From Bacteroidaceae bacterium (GTDB lineage Bacteria; Bacteroidota; Bacteroidia; Bacteroidales; Bacteroidaceae), in contig JAGCFO010000026.1 in NCBI GenBank assembly GCA_017650105.1, positions 119,894 to 183,893 on the forward strand: a stretch of 64,000 bases of DNA. Direction: 5' to 3'. Below the pieces are notes generated by a model that was not told the DNA's origin, did not search any database, and was given only the letters and a program-made list of their open reading frames with translations. Both the position numbers and the translations under genes were made by a program. Positions 1 to 9,800 of this stretch are shown here, in pieces. The stretch's first letter is position 1; each line of letters opens with the position of its first letter.

Positions 1-987
1 GATGGGATCGTGGGTGCCGAAGGTGATGATATATCCGATTTCCACACCCTCTTCTACCAGAGGAGTGACACTTTGGATGTAGTCGCGTTCCTGCATGGCG
101 TTCACAATGGTCTGCAAGGCAGAGATGTTGGCGTTAGCCTCATTACACAGGGTCTGCAGCTGTTCAAAGGCAGCCCATGTGGGAAGCTTGATGGTTGTTC
201 CGTCTATAAGGTTGAAAACCACATACGAGCCATCTTCGCTGTATTCAATATTCTGGAAGACACCGTCTGCGCCATCTTTTCCATCTTTTCCATCCTCTCC
301 GTCTTTTCCATCTTTACCGTCCTTTCCGTCTTCGCCTGTTGCTTTGCCAAGCTGAGCCCAGGTTTCGCCATTGTCAACGGAAACGTACCAGTATCCATCC
401 TCTATCTTCAGCTGTGGAGTGATGCCGTCTTGGCCGTCCTTCCCGTCTTCTCCGTCTTTTCCATCCTTTCCGTCAAGGCCGTCGTGCCCGTTGAGGCCAT
501 CATTCCCGTCCTTTCCGTCAACGCCGTTCTTGCCGTTTGTTCCGTCTTTCCCGTCCTTTCCGTCTTTGCCTTGCGTCTTCACCTTGTTGCCGAAGTTGTC
601 GGTGAGCCATTCGCCGTTCACGGTCCAGTAGTAGACGCCGTCGGAGTCTTTCTTCACGCCGATGACTGGAGTCACGCCATTTGTTCCGTTTGTCCCGTGA
701 TAGATGGTGATGGGGTTACCCTTCGTGAAGGTGATGGTGTAGCCAATCTCCTTGCCGTTGAACGAGATGGGGGCAACGCTCTCGATGTAGTCTTTGTCCT
801 TTACTGCCTGTACGATTGCCTGCAGGGCAGCGATGTCGGAGTTCATCTGTTCGCAGAGCTCCTCAAGTGATGTGAGTCGGGTGTTCATGTCTTTCGACAT
901 GTTCCACAATGCGATGTCGTCGTATCCTGAGGTGCAGGAAGCCAAAACGACAAGCGCGATAGATAATGCGGATAATATCTTTTTCAT
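1..987 (-). CDS. DUF4988-type collagen-like lipoprotein, partial at the window edge
   Basis: The reading frame starts at the ATG at 987 and is still open at base 1, giving 329 residues with no C-terminus. Residues 1-18 are a lipoprotein signal with lipobox VLASC (Cys18), so the protein should be membrane anchored and probably surface exposed. Residues 35-65 look like a short coiled coil. Gly-X-Y tracts rich in KDG occupy about residues 140-188 and 218-242. Between them is a segment with 'ITPQLKIEDGYWYVS', and the coiled-coil/'YIESVAPI' block recurs near residues 275-325 as 'YIQSVTPL'. This arrangement is typical of Bacteroidetes proteins annotated with DUF4988. Function is unknown; an extended surface stalk is an inference. 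It lies 12 bp behind the barrel gene at 1000-1626, so the two are probably co-transcribed. Confidence 0.85.
   Translation of the reverse strand, partial: MKKILSALSIALVVLASCTSGYDDIALWNMSKDMNTRLTSLEELCEQMNSDIAALQAIVQAVKDKDYIESVAPISFNGKEIGYTITFTKGNPITIYHGTNGTNGVTPVIGVKKDSDGVYYWTVNGEWLTDNFGNKVKTQGKDGKDGKDGTNGKNGVDGKDGNDGLNGHDGLDGKDGKDGEDGKDGQDGITPQLKIEDGYWYVSVDNGETWAQLGKATGEDGKDGKDGKDGEDGKDGKDGADGVFQNIEYSEDGSYVVFNLIDGTTIKLPTWAAFEQLQTLCNEANANISALQTIVNAMQERDYIQSVTPLVEEGVEIGYIITFGTHDPI
262..570 (-). repeat. Two Gly-X-Y (collagen-like) coding repeat tracts
   Basis: Bases 424-570 and 262-336 encode runs of Gly-Lys-Asp-like triplets in 9-bp steps. They are separated by a non-repetitive 87-bp segment. 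The tracts are coding repeats inside the DUF4988-type lipoprotein and could vary in copy number by slippage. Confidence 0.8.
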
Positions 988-999
988 AATGCTTCGTGA

Positions 1000-1626
1000 T
1001 TAAAAGTTATAACCGATGGTGGCTGAGATGTAGTTGTTGCGCAGTTTCTTGTATCCCAGCTTTGTGGTGTCGTCTCCGTAGATAGGGTCTGACTTGTCGA
1101 TGTCGAGCAGACCCATGCGGTAGTTGACTCCCAGGCTTACGTGCTGGAATATGAATGCGATGCCGCAGCCTATTCCGGCGTCGTGACGCTTTGTGCTACC
1201 GTCGGAAAACACATTGCTCATCATCTCGTTGTGGCGACGGAAACCCATTGCCCCGAAAGCGTAGTATCCGCATACGGAGGGCTCGATTGTCACGTCGCGG
1301 TCCATAACGATGTGGTAGCTGATGCCCACGGGGATCTGTGCGTACCACAGATTGGTCTTGCTCGACTCGTATCCAGTGATGGCATAGCCCTTGCCCGTAA
1401 ACTCCAGTCCGAGGTCGAGGTAGAAGGGATAATAGTACGACAGCATGATCTGATCGCTGATACCGATGGAGGCTGTTGTGATGGGTGACGATGCTACGCC
1501 CCACGATGTTGCCCACGATGATACATACCCGGCTTTCACACCGAAGATGTTCCCTTGATAGTCTTGCGCCGACATGCCCGTGATGAGCATCAGTGACAGC
1601 GCGAAAAGCGTTAGTTTCTTTTTCAT
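1000..1626 (-). CDS. Small outer-membrane beta-barrel protein (PorT/OMP_b-brl-like)
   Basis: The product is 208 residues. I chose the ATG at 1626 because it begins MKKKLTLFALSLMLITGMSAQ, a clean signal peptide; an in-frame ATG eight codons upstream (1650) only adds a polar extension. The mature part alternates polar and hydrophobic or aromatic residues, with Gly-rich turns and strands such as 'GIGCGIAFIFQHVSLGVNYRMG'. It ends in 'ISATIGYNF' with a terminal Phe, as expected of an outer-membrane barrel strand. The length suits an eight-stranded barrel. Its stop lies 12 bp before the DUF4988 lipoprotein gene, suggesting that the two proteins form a barrel/lipoprotein surface pair. Substrate or partner unknown. 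Confidence 0.8.
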   Translation of the reverse strand: MKKKLTLFALSLMLITGMSAQDYQGNIFGVKAGYVSSWATSWGVASSPITTASIGISDQIMLSYYYPFYLDLGLEFTGKGYAITGYESSKTNLWYAQIPVGISYHIVMDRDVTIEPSVCGYYAFGAMGFRRHNEMMSNVFSDGSTKRHDAGIGCGIAFIFQHVSLGVNYRMGLLDIDKSDPIYGDDTTKLGYKKLRNNYISATIGYNF

Positions 1627-1718
1627 ATGCTTTTTGTTTAGTGATGCCAAGCGTTTGTCTGTGCCACTTTCTCCTATTATATATTAATAAGGAGAAGCCC
1701 ACTTTCGGCTCAACGCTA

Positions 1719-1726
1719 CAAAAGTA
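1719..1726 (-). promoter_or_regulatory. Candidate -7 box for the barrel/DUF4988 pair
   Basis: On the minus strand the sequence reads TACTTTTG, matching the Bacteroidetes -7 consensus TAnnTTTG. It would give a leader of roughly 85 bases before the ATG at 1626. I see no clear TTTG -33 element at the right distance. Confidence 0.4.
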
Positions 1727-1827
1727 CGCTATTTTATTCAAACTACCATAAAAAACGACTCCATTTTTATAGCAAATATTTCTTCTCCTTCCAGCAGCGA
1801 ATATGGAGAACAAATAAAATTTTTTCC

Positions 1828-1853
1828 CTTCTTCAAAAAAAATTATGAAGAAA
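1828..1853 (-). terminator. Weak AT-rich hairpin downstream of the TPR-AraC gene
   Basis: CTTCTTCA (1828-1835) and TGAAGAAA (1846-1853) can pair around a T-rich loop, with one wobble pair. It is about 50 bp beyond the stop of the regulator gene. No T-run follows the 3' arm, so termination here is uncertain. The rest of 1627-1900 holds only AT-rich leader sequence and no gene that I can see. Confidence 0.3.
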
Positions 1854-1900
1854 GCATAATTCCCTATGGGTACTTCCGCATTCCGTGAGGCTTCTCTGTG

Positions 1901-3520
1901 CTATACGTTGTGGAGCTGCCTGCGATATTGCGAGGGTGTGACGCCCGTTGTCTGTTTGAAAACGCGTGTGAAATAGCTGAAGTTGTCAAATCCGCAGGCG
2001 TTGGCGATGCTGTTGATGGAGTCTTCGGTGGAGGCAAGCATGCGTTTGGCTTTTTCCATCCGTAGCTGCATGATGAACCCTTGGGCGCTGAAGCCTGTCT
2101 CGGACTGCACGTGACGGTTTAGCGATGATGGACTCATGCCCAGTTCGTCGCAGAGCTGTTGATTGGTGATGGCTTTGTCGGAAATGTGCCTTCCGATATA
2201 GTCCGAGAGTCTTGTGACAAAGGGCGAGGGGGCCGATTGGAGGGCTTTCTGCAGAACCCGTACCTCTTCTCTTGTGGTAGCGAGTTCTCTTTCCTTTCTT
2301 CTCATCCGGATGAGGAAGGCGATGAAGGTTGCCAGTACTGCCGACGCTATCCCAATGACTATCAGCCACACTTCCCTATGACGGATCTTGAGTCTCTGCT
2401 GGGCTATGATAGCTTCCTTCTGAAGTGTTTGGAACCGGGCTGTGTTTTCATCCATCATCTGCTCGTTTCGGAGTGAGTTGAGGGAGTCTTTGAACTCGGT
2501 TGCCTGCTCGAGCCACGATAGGGCTTTGTCGTTGTCGGTCCCTTTATAAAAAAGGTATAGTTTTTCGCAGAACTGTTGCTGCAGATGCTTGTTGCTCGTC
2601 TGCTCTGCCAACTCCAATCCTTCGGTCCAGCATTTAAGGGCTTCGGCTTTCCTGCCTTGTGAGTTGTAGACTGTCCCCAGCTGTTTAAGGTTGATACTTA
2701 ACGAGTTGGGCTCATTCTGTTCCCGCAGTATGGCCTCTGCTCGCAGATATTCGCTCTCAGCTTCCTTCGCGTTTCCGCTTGCAAGCAGCACGTCGCCTTT
2801 CTGTGACAGTCTGCGCCCAAAGCGAAGGGCGTTTCCGTTGAGTGAGTCTATCTTACAAGCTTCTTCTATCATCTCGAGGGCCTCCTCCAGCCGTCCCAGC
2901 TTGACGTCTATTTCAGATGCTATTCCGTATCGGATGGGTAGCGCTGGGCTTCCGGGCACTCTTTCCTCATAGTCGATGGCTTGGAGGATAAAGGAGTGCG
3001 CCTCTTCGATTCGTCCTGCCGAGAGATAGATGGCAGCCAGATTGTTGAAGTCGCTGCTCAATGCGCTCATGTCCTCGTTCTTTTCGTCTTGCTCGATGTT
3101 CTCGTTGAAGCAACGGATGGCATCGTCGTATCTTCCCATACGCGCCATACAGACACCTTCCAAAGAAAGACATTCGCGGTAGGCTTCCTCGTTGCCTACT
3201 TCTATTGCGTAGCCTTTAGCAACCAGAATTCGCTCCACCGATTGGGCAAAAAGACTTTTGTCGAAACTGCGGAACGCCATTCCGCTCCACACATCCATCA
3301 ACAGCTCCTTTTGCGAGTGGTTGCTAGCCCATGCTGTGCTGTCGACATATCCCTCTTTCTCCAGCTCTTTTAACAGCTCCACTATCTGCGCCCGGGAAGG
3401 GTAGATGCGTGAGTGTATAGCCTCTAACAGAGAGTCGGGCTCCGCAGCAAGGAGAGAATCAGGCTGTAGAAACAGAAAAACTGTTACCGAAAGCATTAAA
3501 AAACGCAAACGAGCTGTCAT
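1901..3520 (-). CDS. Membrane TPR protein with C-terminal AraC-type DNA-binding domain
   Basis: The product is 539 residues. Residues 1-25 form a signal peptide or first membrane segment. About residues 65-340 are tetratricopeptide-like helical pairs, for example 'YDDAIRCFNENIEQ' and 'RIEEAHSFILQAIDYEERVPG'. A single transmembrane helix lies at about 385-406, followed by a charged linker and an AraC/XylS double helix-turn-helix at about 438-535, ending 'FSYFTRVFKQTTGVTPSQYRR'. The layout implies periplasmic TPR sensing coupled across the inner membrane to a cytoplasmic transcription factor. It lacks the kinase and receiver domains of hybrid two-component systems. It is transcribed away from the giant surface-protein block starting at 3886 and sits upstream of the barrel/DUF4988 pair, so either could be its target. 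Confidence 0.88.
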   Translation of the reverse strand: MTARLRFLMLSVTVFLFLQPDSLLAAEPDSLLEAIHSRIYPSRAQIVELLKELEKEGYVDSTAWASNHSQKELLMDVWSGMAFRSFDKSLFAQSVERILVAKGYAIEVGNEEAYRECLSLEGVCMARMGRYDDAIRCFNENIEQDEKNEDMSALSSDFNNLAAIYLSAGRIEEAHSFILQAIDYEERVPGSPALPIRYGIASEIDVKLGRLEEALEMIEEACKIDSLNGNALRFGRRLSQKGDVLLASGNAKEAESEYLRAEAILREQNEPNSLSINLKQLGTVYNSQGRKAEALKCWTEGLELAEQTSNKHLQQQFCEKLYLFYKGTDNDKALSWLEQATEFKDSLNSLRNEQMMDENTARFQTLQKEAIIAQQRLKIRHREVWLIVIGIASAVLATFIAFLIRMRRKERELATTREEVRVLQKALQSAPSPFVTRLSDYIGRHISDKAITNQQLCDELGMSPSSLNRHVQSETGFSAQGFIMQLRMEKAKRMLASTEDSINSIANACGFDNFSYFTRVFKQTTGVTPSQYRRQLHNV

Positions 3521-3554
3521 ATGGCAGATTTCTTATTTCCGATAAACAACGCTG

Positions 3555-3562
3555 CAAAAATA
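3555..3562 (-). promoter_or_regulatory. Candidate -7 box for the TPR-AraC regulator
   Basis: The minus strand reads TATTTTTG, fitting TAnnTTTG, about 35 bp before the ATG at 3520. There is no well-spaced -33 TTTG, so support is modest. Confidence 0.35.
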
Positions 3563-3769
3563 ATACTTTTTATTCAATTATGAATTTTTATCAAAACTTT
3601 TTACCTTTTCCTTATTTTCTTTCAAACCATAAAATGTACTTATTAAGTTCCAGTTAATCAAACATCTAAATATTATTATTGACAAAATATTGTTAGAAAA
3701 ATGATAATATTTGGTTCATATTGAACAAAAAAAGATTGAATTGTGAAAATAATTAAAGATTTATTTATT

Positions 3770-3777
3770 TATATTTG
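3770..3777 (+). promoter_or_regulatory. Bacteroidetes -7 promoter box for the surface-protein block
   Basis: TATATTTG is an exact match to TAnnTTTG. A TTG at 3741-3743 lies about 26 bp upstream and could act as a weak -33 element. Transcription from here would leave a leader of about 100 bases before the ATG at 3886. Confidence 0.6.
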
Positions 3778-3885
3778 CAGTGTAAAAAAGTGTCGTTTTT
3801 TGGAAAAGATGAACCTCCTGTAGCTGAAATAAACGACCTAAATGTACATAACTATCAGAATATAAACAAAATAAATAAAACCCCT

Positions 3886-6800
3886 ATGAAAAGGAATCTG
3901 ATCGTTTTATTTTTTGCCCTGTTTGAATTGTTTTCTCACGCTCTTTTTGCGCAAAACAATTCTTTTACTATTTACCTCGATGTCTCGTGCGCTGGCACAC
4001 GACTAACTTCCCAGGAGTGTTCTTGGACTTACATTGCCGTTTATGATGAAGATAATAATTATTTGGGCTCTTGTTATCAACAAAACCTCTCTACTTCAAA
4101 AGCACGTTTTAAAGTTGAATTTACCCCGAATAATCCTGAAGAGTTAAATGGTAAGAAGTTGTCATTCACTCTAGGTTCTTATCCTACGCAGGGTAATACT
4201 TCTTCAATTGAGTATGGAGATTATTATATTAGTCCAAATTCAGTCCTTCTGAACAATTCTGTTAAAACAGTCACATATACACCTGGAGGTGTGGCTGGTA
4301 GCGCGGATAATCCAATCACCATAAACTTTGTTCCCCTTCAGACTGTGACTGCACCGTCGGCGATTAACATGAAAGTTGGTGAAACTATATGCGTAAGTGA
4401 TCTTTTTTCTTATACGCCCGCTAATGCTAGTCTTCCATTCTATTTTCCGCAATTCCAAGAAAATGATTCTTTCGGGTATTTTCAGGGTGAATATCAGTGG
4501 TATCAAGGCAACCCTGAAGGCTTCTTCTTGACAGGTGTTTCTCCTACGTCGTCGGCAGAAGAACAACCAATGTTGTATTGGTATGTAAATAATACTTTGA
4601 ATGGCTATATTCCAGTAAATGTTACTATTAACACTAACGATTGCTTGTATTATGTAACTATTATGGCCGACGGCGAACCGTTGAATTATCAGTGGTGGGG
4701 AATATCCGAAATGAATTTCATTGCTGTTACGCCCTACATTAACGGGGTAGCAGTCGGGGAGCCGCAATCTGTGCAGACATTTGATGTATATAGTGATACT
4801 TCTAGTGTCAAACCCTTTTTCTATGCCGTGTCCATCCCTGCAAACACCTATGCAGGTAAGACAGTGGAGTTCCATGTGACGACAGCCTACGATGAAGAAC
4901 TCCTTGATGAGATTGGAGCTTTCTCCCTTCCTATGTCGGGAGAGTTCATCATCCGCGACGTGTCATGGGCGACGGAGGGACGGTCATATACAGGTTCCAC
5001 GATGCCCGTGACGAAAGGGAAAGCTTGGGGTACTACCGGGAATCCTGTGGTCCTTAATTTTGTAAGGCCGACATCAGTAACCACCAATCCTTCATCGATA
5101 GACTTGAGAGTCGGGAAAACATATAATCTCAACAATCTAAAATACACTTTCAATCCTGCGACATCCTCAGCCGCTGTCAACTTCTCTCCCGAGTGGACTG
5201 TCGGCAACTACGTGGAGTACATGAAAGTGGAGAAGACGAATAATGGCACTATTCTGACAGCGTTGAAGGAACCTCCCTATGCTCCTGTCACTGTGGATGG
5301 TTTCGCTGAAGACTATGCAGCTGTCTCTGTACCTGTTAATATCACAAGTGTTGTTTCTGTGACAGGTATCACAATACCTGATGCGAATAAAAACCAGGTC
5401 GTTTGGCTAGGCGATGTGTGGCAAGATGCTTATTTGCCACTTGATGGCCTGTATAAAATTACTCCTACTGACGCTACGAATCAGAGCGTTACCTGGACAT
5501 CAAGTGATGCGTCGGTGGCTGTCGTCGATGGCCATAGTAATGAGTTCGGTGAATGGTATGCTGTTGGTAAGAAAGCAGGCAAGACCACTTTGACGGTTAA
5601 AACTGTAGACGGTGGTAAGACGGCAAGCCTCAATTTGGAGGTCCGTGTTCACGTGACCGGTATTGAATTGAAGAAAGCATCAGTCACAGTAAAGCGTGGC
5701 AGCAATACCAATCTCTCAAATTATATCAAGTCGGTTCTTCCTGCAGATGCCTATGACAAGAGTGTTACGTGGGCTGTCGAGGACACGTCGACCGTTGTCA
5801 CTATAGACCAGTCTTTCGGAACCTGGCAGATGAAAGCTAACAGAACAGGAACCACTACTTTGGTTGTCACCTCAGTGGATAATCCTCGGGTTAGAGCTTA
5901 TCTCACCGTGACGGTGGAATCGAGTGTGACAGATATCACGATACCTGATGCGAATAAAAACCAGGTGGTTTGGCTAGGCGATGTGTGGCAAGAGGCATAT
6001 TTGCCGTTGGACGACCTTTATGAAATCACCCCCAAAGACGCTACGAATCAAGAGGTAACTTGGACAACCAGTGACGAATCAATAGTTTCGGTATATACTG
6101 GAGGAAATGAGTTTGGCGAATGGTATGCTGTAGGAAACAAAGTCGGTAAAGCTGTCCTGACCGTTACAACTGTCGATGGAGGCAAGACAGCAACGCTGAA
6201 TGTTGAAGTTCGTGCACACGTTTCAGGTATCGAGCTGAAATCCGAAAGCGTAAAGGTAAACAGCGGCAGTACGACGAATCTCTCAAATTACATCAAATCA
6301 GTCCTTCCTACCGATGCCTATGACAAGAGTGTGACATGGGCAGTTACTGACACCTCTACGGTTGTTACAGTCAGTCAGTCGTTTGGTACCTGGCAAATGA
6401 AGGCAAACCGTGCCGGATTTACATATCTTAAGGTAACTTCTGTTGATAATCCTGACGTATCTGCCTTCCTTACAGTGACGGTAGAGTCGAAGGTTACGGG
6501 TATCACAGTCGCTGAGCCCAACCAGATACTCTACATCGGAGAGTCAGCTAACCTTAAGTACACTATTCAGCCGTCTGATGCTACGAACAAAGGAGTGACG
6601 TGGACCAGTAGCGATGCATCTGTGGTCAGGATCGAATCTAATCCGAATATTACGACAGCCGTTGCCCAGAAGGTGGGCACCGCTGTCCTGACAGCCACCA
6701 CCCTCGATGGCGGTAAGACGGCAACTATCAACGTTGAGGTTCGCGCCCACGTTGAGAGCATCTCTCTCACCACTCAGAGTATCACTGTCAACCGTGGTAC

Positions 6801-9800
6801 GACGACAGATCTGTCCAAGTACATCCAGTCTGTGTTGCCAGCCAATGCCTATGACAAGAGTGTGAAGTGGACGAGCAGCAACTCTGCCGTTGTGAGCATC
6901 AGTGGCTCGCTGGCTGTTGCCAATGCCATCGGCAGCTGCCGTGTGACTGCCACATCCGTGGATAATCCCCGTGCCACTGCTACTCTTGATATAACCGTTG
7001 AGGCAGCCGCTTCCGGCATCTATGCAACGAACCCTGTCCAGACAGTATGGATAGGCGAGGATGTGGATCTCAGCACCTATTTCGTTCCTGCCGATGCTAC
7101 GAGTCGCATCAAGTCGTGGACTTCCTCTGATGCTTCCGTCGTAGCCATCAGCGGTGGTACGACCACAGCTTACCGCGCAGTTGCCCAGAAGTCGGGTACA
7201 GCCGTATTGACCGTTACCACCGACAATGGGCAGAAGGCCACTATTCAGGTAACTGTTCATGCCCATGTCACAGGCATCGAGCTCACTACCCAAAGCGTGA
7301 CGGTGAATCGTGGTAGTACCACCGGCTTAGCTCAGTATATCAAGGCAATCCTTCCTACCGATGCCTATGACAAGAGTGTAACGTGGGCTGTTAATGATAC
7401 ATCGACCGTTGTTACCGTAAGCAAGTCGAATGACGGTACCTGGCAGATGAAAGCAAATCAAGTTGGCTTCACCACTTTGCGTGTTACCTCTGTGGATAAT
7501 CCACAGGCTTCAGCGTTCTTGTCGGTACAGGTAGATTCTAAGGTGACGGGCATCACAGTTGAAGAACCCAATCAGATACTCTACATCGGTGAGTATGCAA
7601 ACTTAGACTACACTATCTCGCCGTCGGATGCTACGAATAAGAATGTAACATGGACGAGCAGTGATAATAACATTGTGAAGGTAGAGCCCACACCAACCGG
7701 TTATTCAGCAGTAGCTCAGAAGGTTGGCAAGGCTACATTGACAGTCACGACAGCTGATGGAGGCAAGACAGCTACCATTAATATAGACGCGCGCGCGCAT
7801 GTAGAGAGCATCTCTCTCACCACGCAGAGCATCACCATCAATCGAGGCAACACCGTCAATCTGGCTCAATATATCGAATCTGTCCTTCCTGCCAATGCCT
7901 ACGACAAGAGCGTGACATGGACGAGCGGTAACCCTGATATTGTAAGTATTACGGGTTCGTCGGCTGTTGCGAAAGCCATTGGCAGCTGTCGTGTGACGGC
8001 CACCTCTGTTGACAATCCCCGAGCTTCAGCTTCACTTGAAATAGTTGTTGAAGCAGCAGCCGATGGTATCAACGTTAACAATCCTGTTCAGACAGTATGG
8101 ATAGGAGAGGAAATAGACCTTAGCTATTACTTCGTACCTGCCGATGCCACCAGCAACATCAAGTCGTGGACGTCGTCAGATCCGTCCGTTGTCGCTATCA
8201 GTGGCAATGGCACGACGACAGCCTACCGAGCTGTGGCCCAGAAATCAGGTAAGGCTGTATTGACCGTTACCACTGACAATGGTCAGACAGCAACCATCCA
8301 AGTAACCGTACGTGCTCATGTCGAGGCCATTCGCCTTACTGTCCGGAGCGTACGCGTTAATTCAGGCACGACCACAAACCTTGATCAATTCATCGATGTC
8401 ATCCTTCCCGAGGATGCGTATGACAAGAGTGTCACATGGGCAGTTACCGACACATCCACTGTTGTCTCCGTCAGTCGATCGAACAGTGGTGCATGGCAGA
8501 TGACCGCCAATAAGGTAGGAACGACAACACTTCAGGTAACCTCTGTGGATAACCCGCAAGTGTCTGCTATTCTGATGGTAATGGTAGAGTCTGTTTCCAA
8601 GGAGATCGAGGCAGAAGAGCCGGAGCAGACCATCTGGATAGGAGAGGAAGTAAATCTGAACATTGTCTTCGACCGTCCAGATGCCACCACGGCCATCGCT
8701 TCTTGGACATCCTCTAATCCCGATGTCGTTTCCGTTACACAGACTGAGGACGGTACCTATCGGGCAGTAGGTGTTGCTTCAGGTGAGGCTACACTGACTG
8801 TCACTACTGACAACGGCCTGACGACAACGATTGACGTTACCGTTCATGCACACGTAGAAGACATGACGACAGTAGTCCAGGAGATAACCATTCTGAAGGA
8901 TGAGACAATCTCCCTATCCGGCTATCCATCATTCCAGCCGGCAGATGCATATAACAAGGATGTTGTCTGGACATCAAGTGACGCAACAATTGTAAGTGTT
9001 TCTGGCAGTGGAACTCGTTGGGATGCTACCGGTCTGAAATGTGGCACTGTGACGTTAACGGTTCGATCTCTGGACAATCCCGATTTGATTGCAACGATAA
9101 TAGTTCATGTTACGGTTGAGATAGAGTCCTTCACGGTTCGTTATCCAGAGCAGACGGTATCCATTGGTGATGAGATTAACTTGAGTTACTCTATCACGCC
9201 AGAGGATGCAGCCGATCAATATGTAAGATGGGTTTGCAGTGATACTCTTGCAATTGAGCTAGTTAAAACAGCAACTGATAACAGCGTACGTGCATTTGCA
9301 AGGAGAGCTGGAACGTATACTATTACAGGAACACCGGATGATTGGGAACATAGTGCTACGATAACAGTTGACGTTATTGATAATAACCCGCTAACAGGTT
9401 TGACTTTCGACGTATCTACTGTCCAAATGGCAGAGACGGAAACAGATGTCGCAATTTTGGCACATCCGATACCCGCTGATGCACAATTTGATATTAAACG
9501 CCTTTATGCTCGCGTCAGTGATACTTCAAACATGGGCACTTCCTGGAAGTATGTAGATGTAGCGATATCACCAACTCCAACGAATGATGTTGAATTGGTT
9601 ATCAAACGAGCTTATTCTTTGGGCAAGGTGAATGTTGATGTATTATATTCCAATGATGATGGAATATCGAATACACTCGGAAGCATTACAGTGAATGTCG
9701 GTGATGTTATTCCATTAAGTAGTGGTTGGAATTGGGTAAGTACGCCGAGCGCCTCTTATCAATCGTTCGCCGTAGAAAATGCCGGTTCCATTTTTGGGAA

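Larger units (their letters stand above)
3521..3885. other. AT-rich divergent intergenic region
   Basis: This 365-bp gap separates the TPR-AraC gene from the plus-strand surface-protein block. It is very AT-rich and I see no gene in it. A TTG-initiated extension of the plus-strand frame begins inside the promoter box at 3775 and is not a credible start. Candidate -7 boxes occur for both directions and are listed separately. Confidence 0.7.

Noticed and set aside
10..870. Plus-strand open frame of 286 codons opposite the collagen-like gene
   Set aside because: It is the antisense of the Gly-X-Y lipoprotein; its 'VFSVFSIFS' pattern is simply the complement of the GKDGKDG codons.
3775..3885. 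N-terminal extension of the BIG2 protein from a TTG
   Set aside because: It starts inside the TATATTTG promoter box and places polar sequence before a good signal peptide at 3886.
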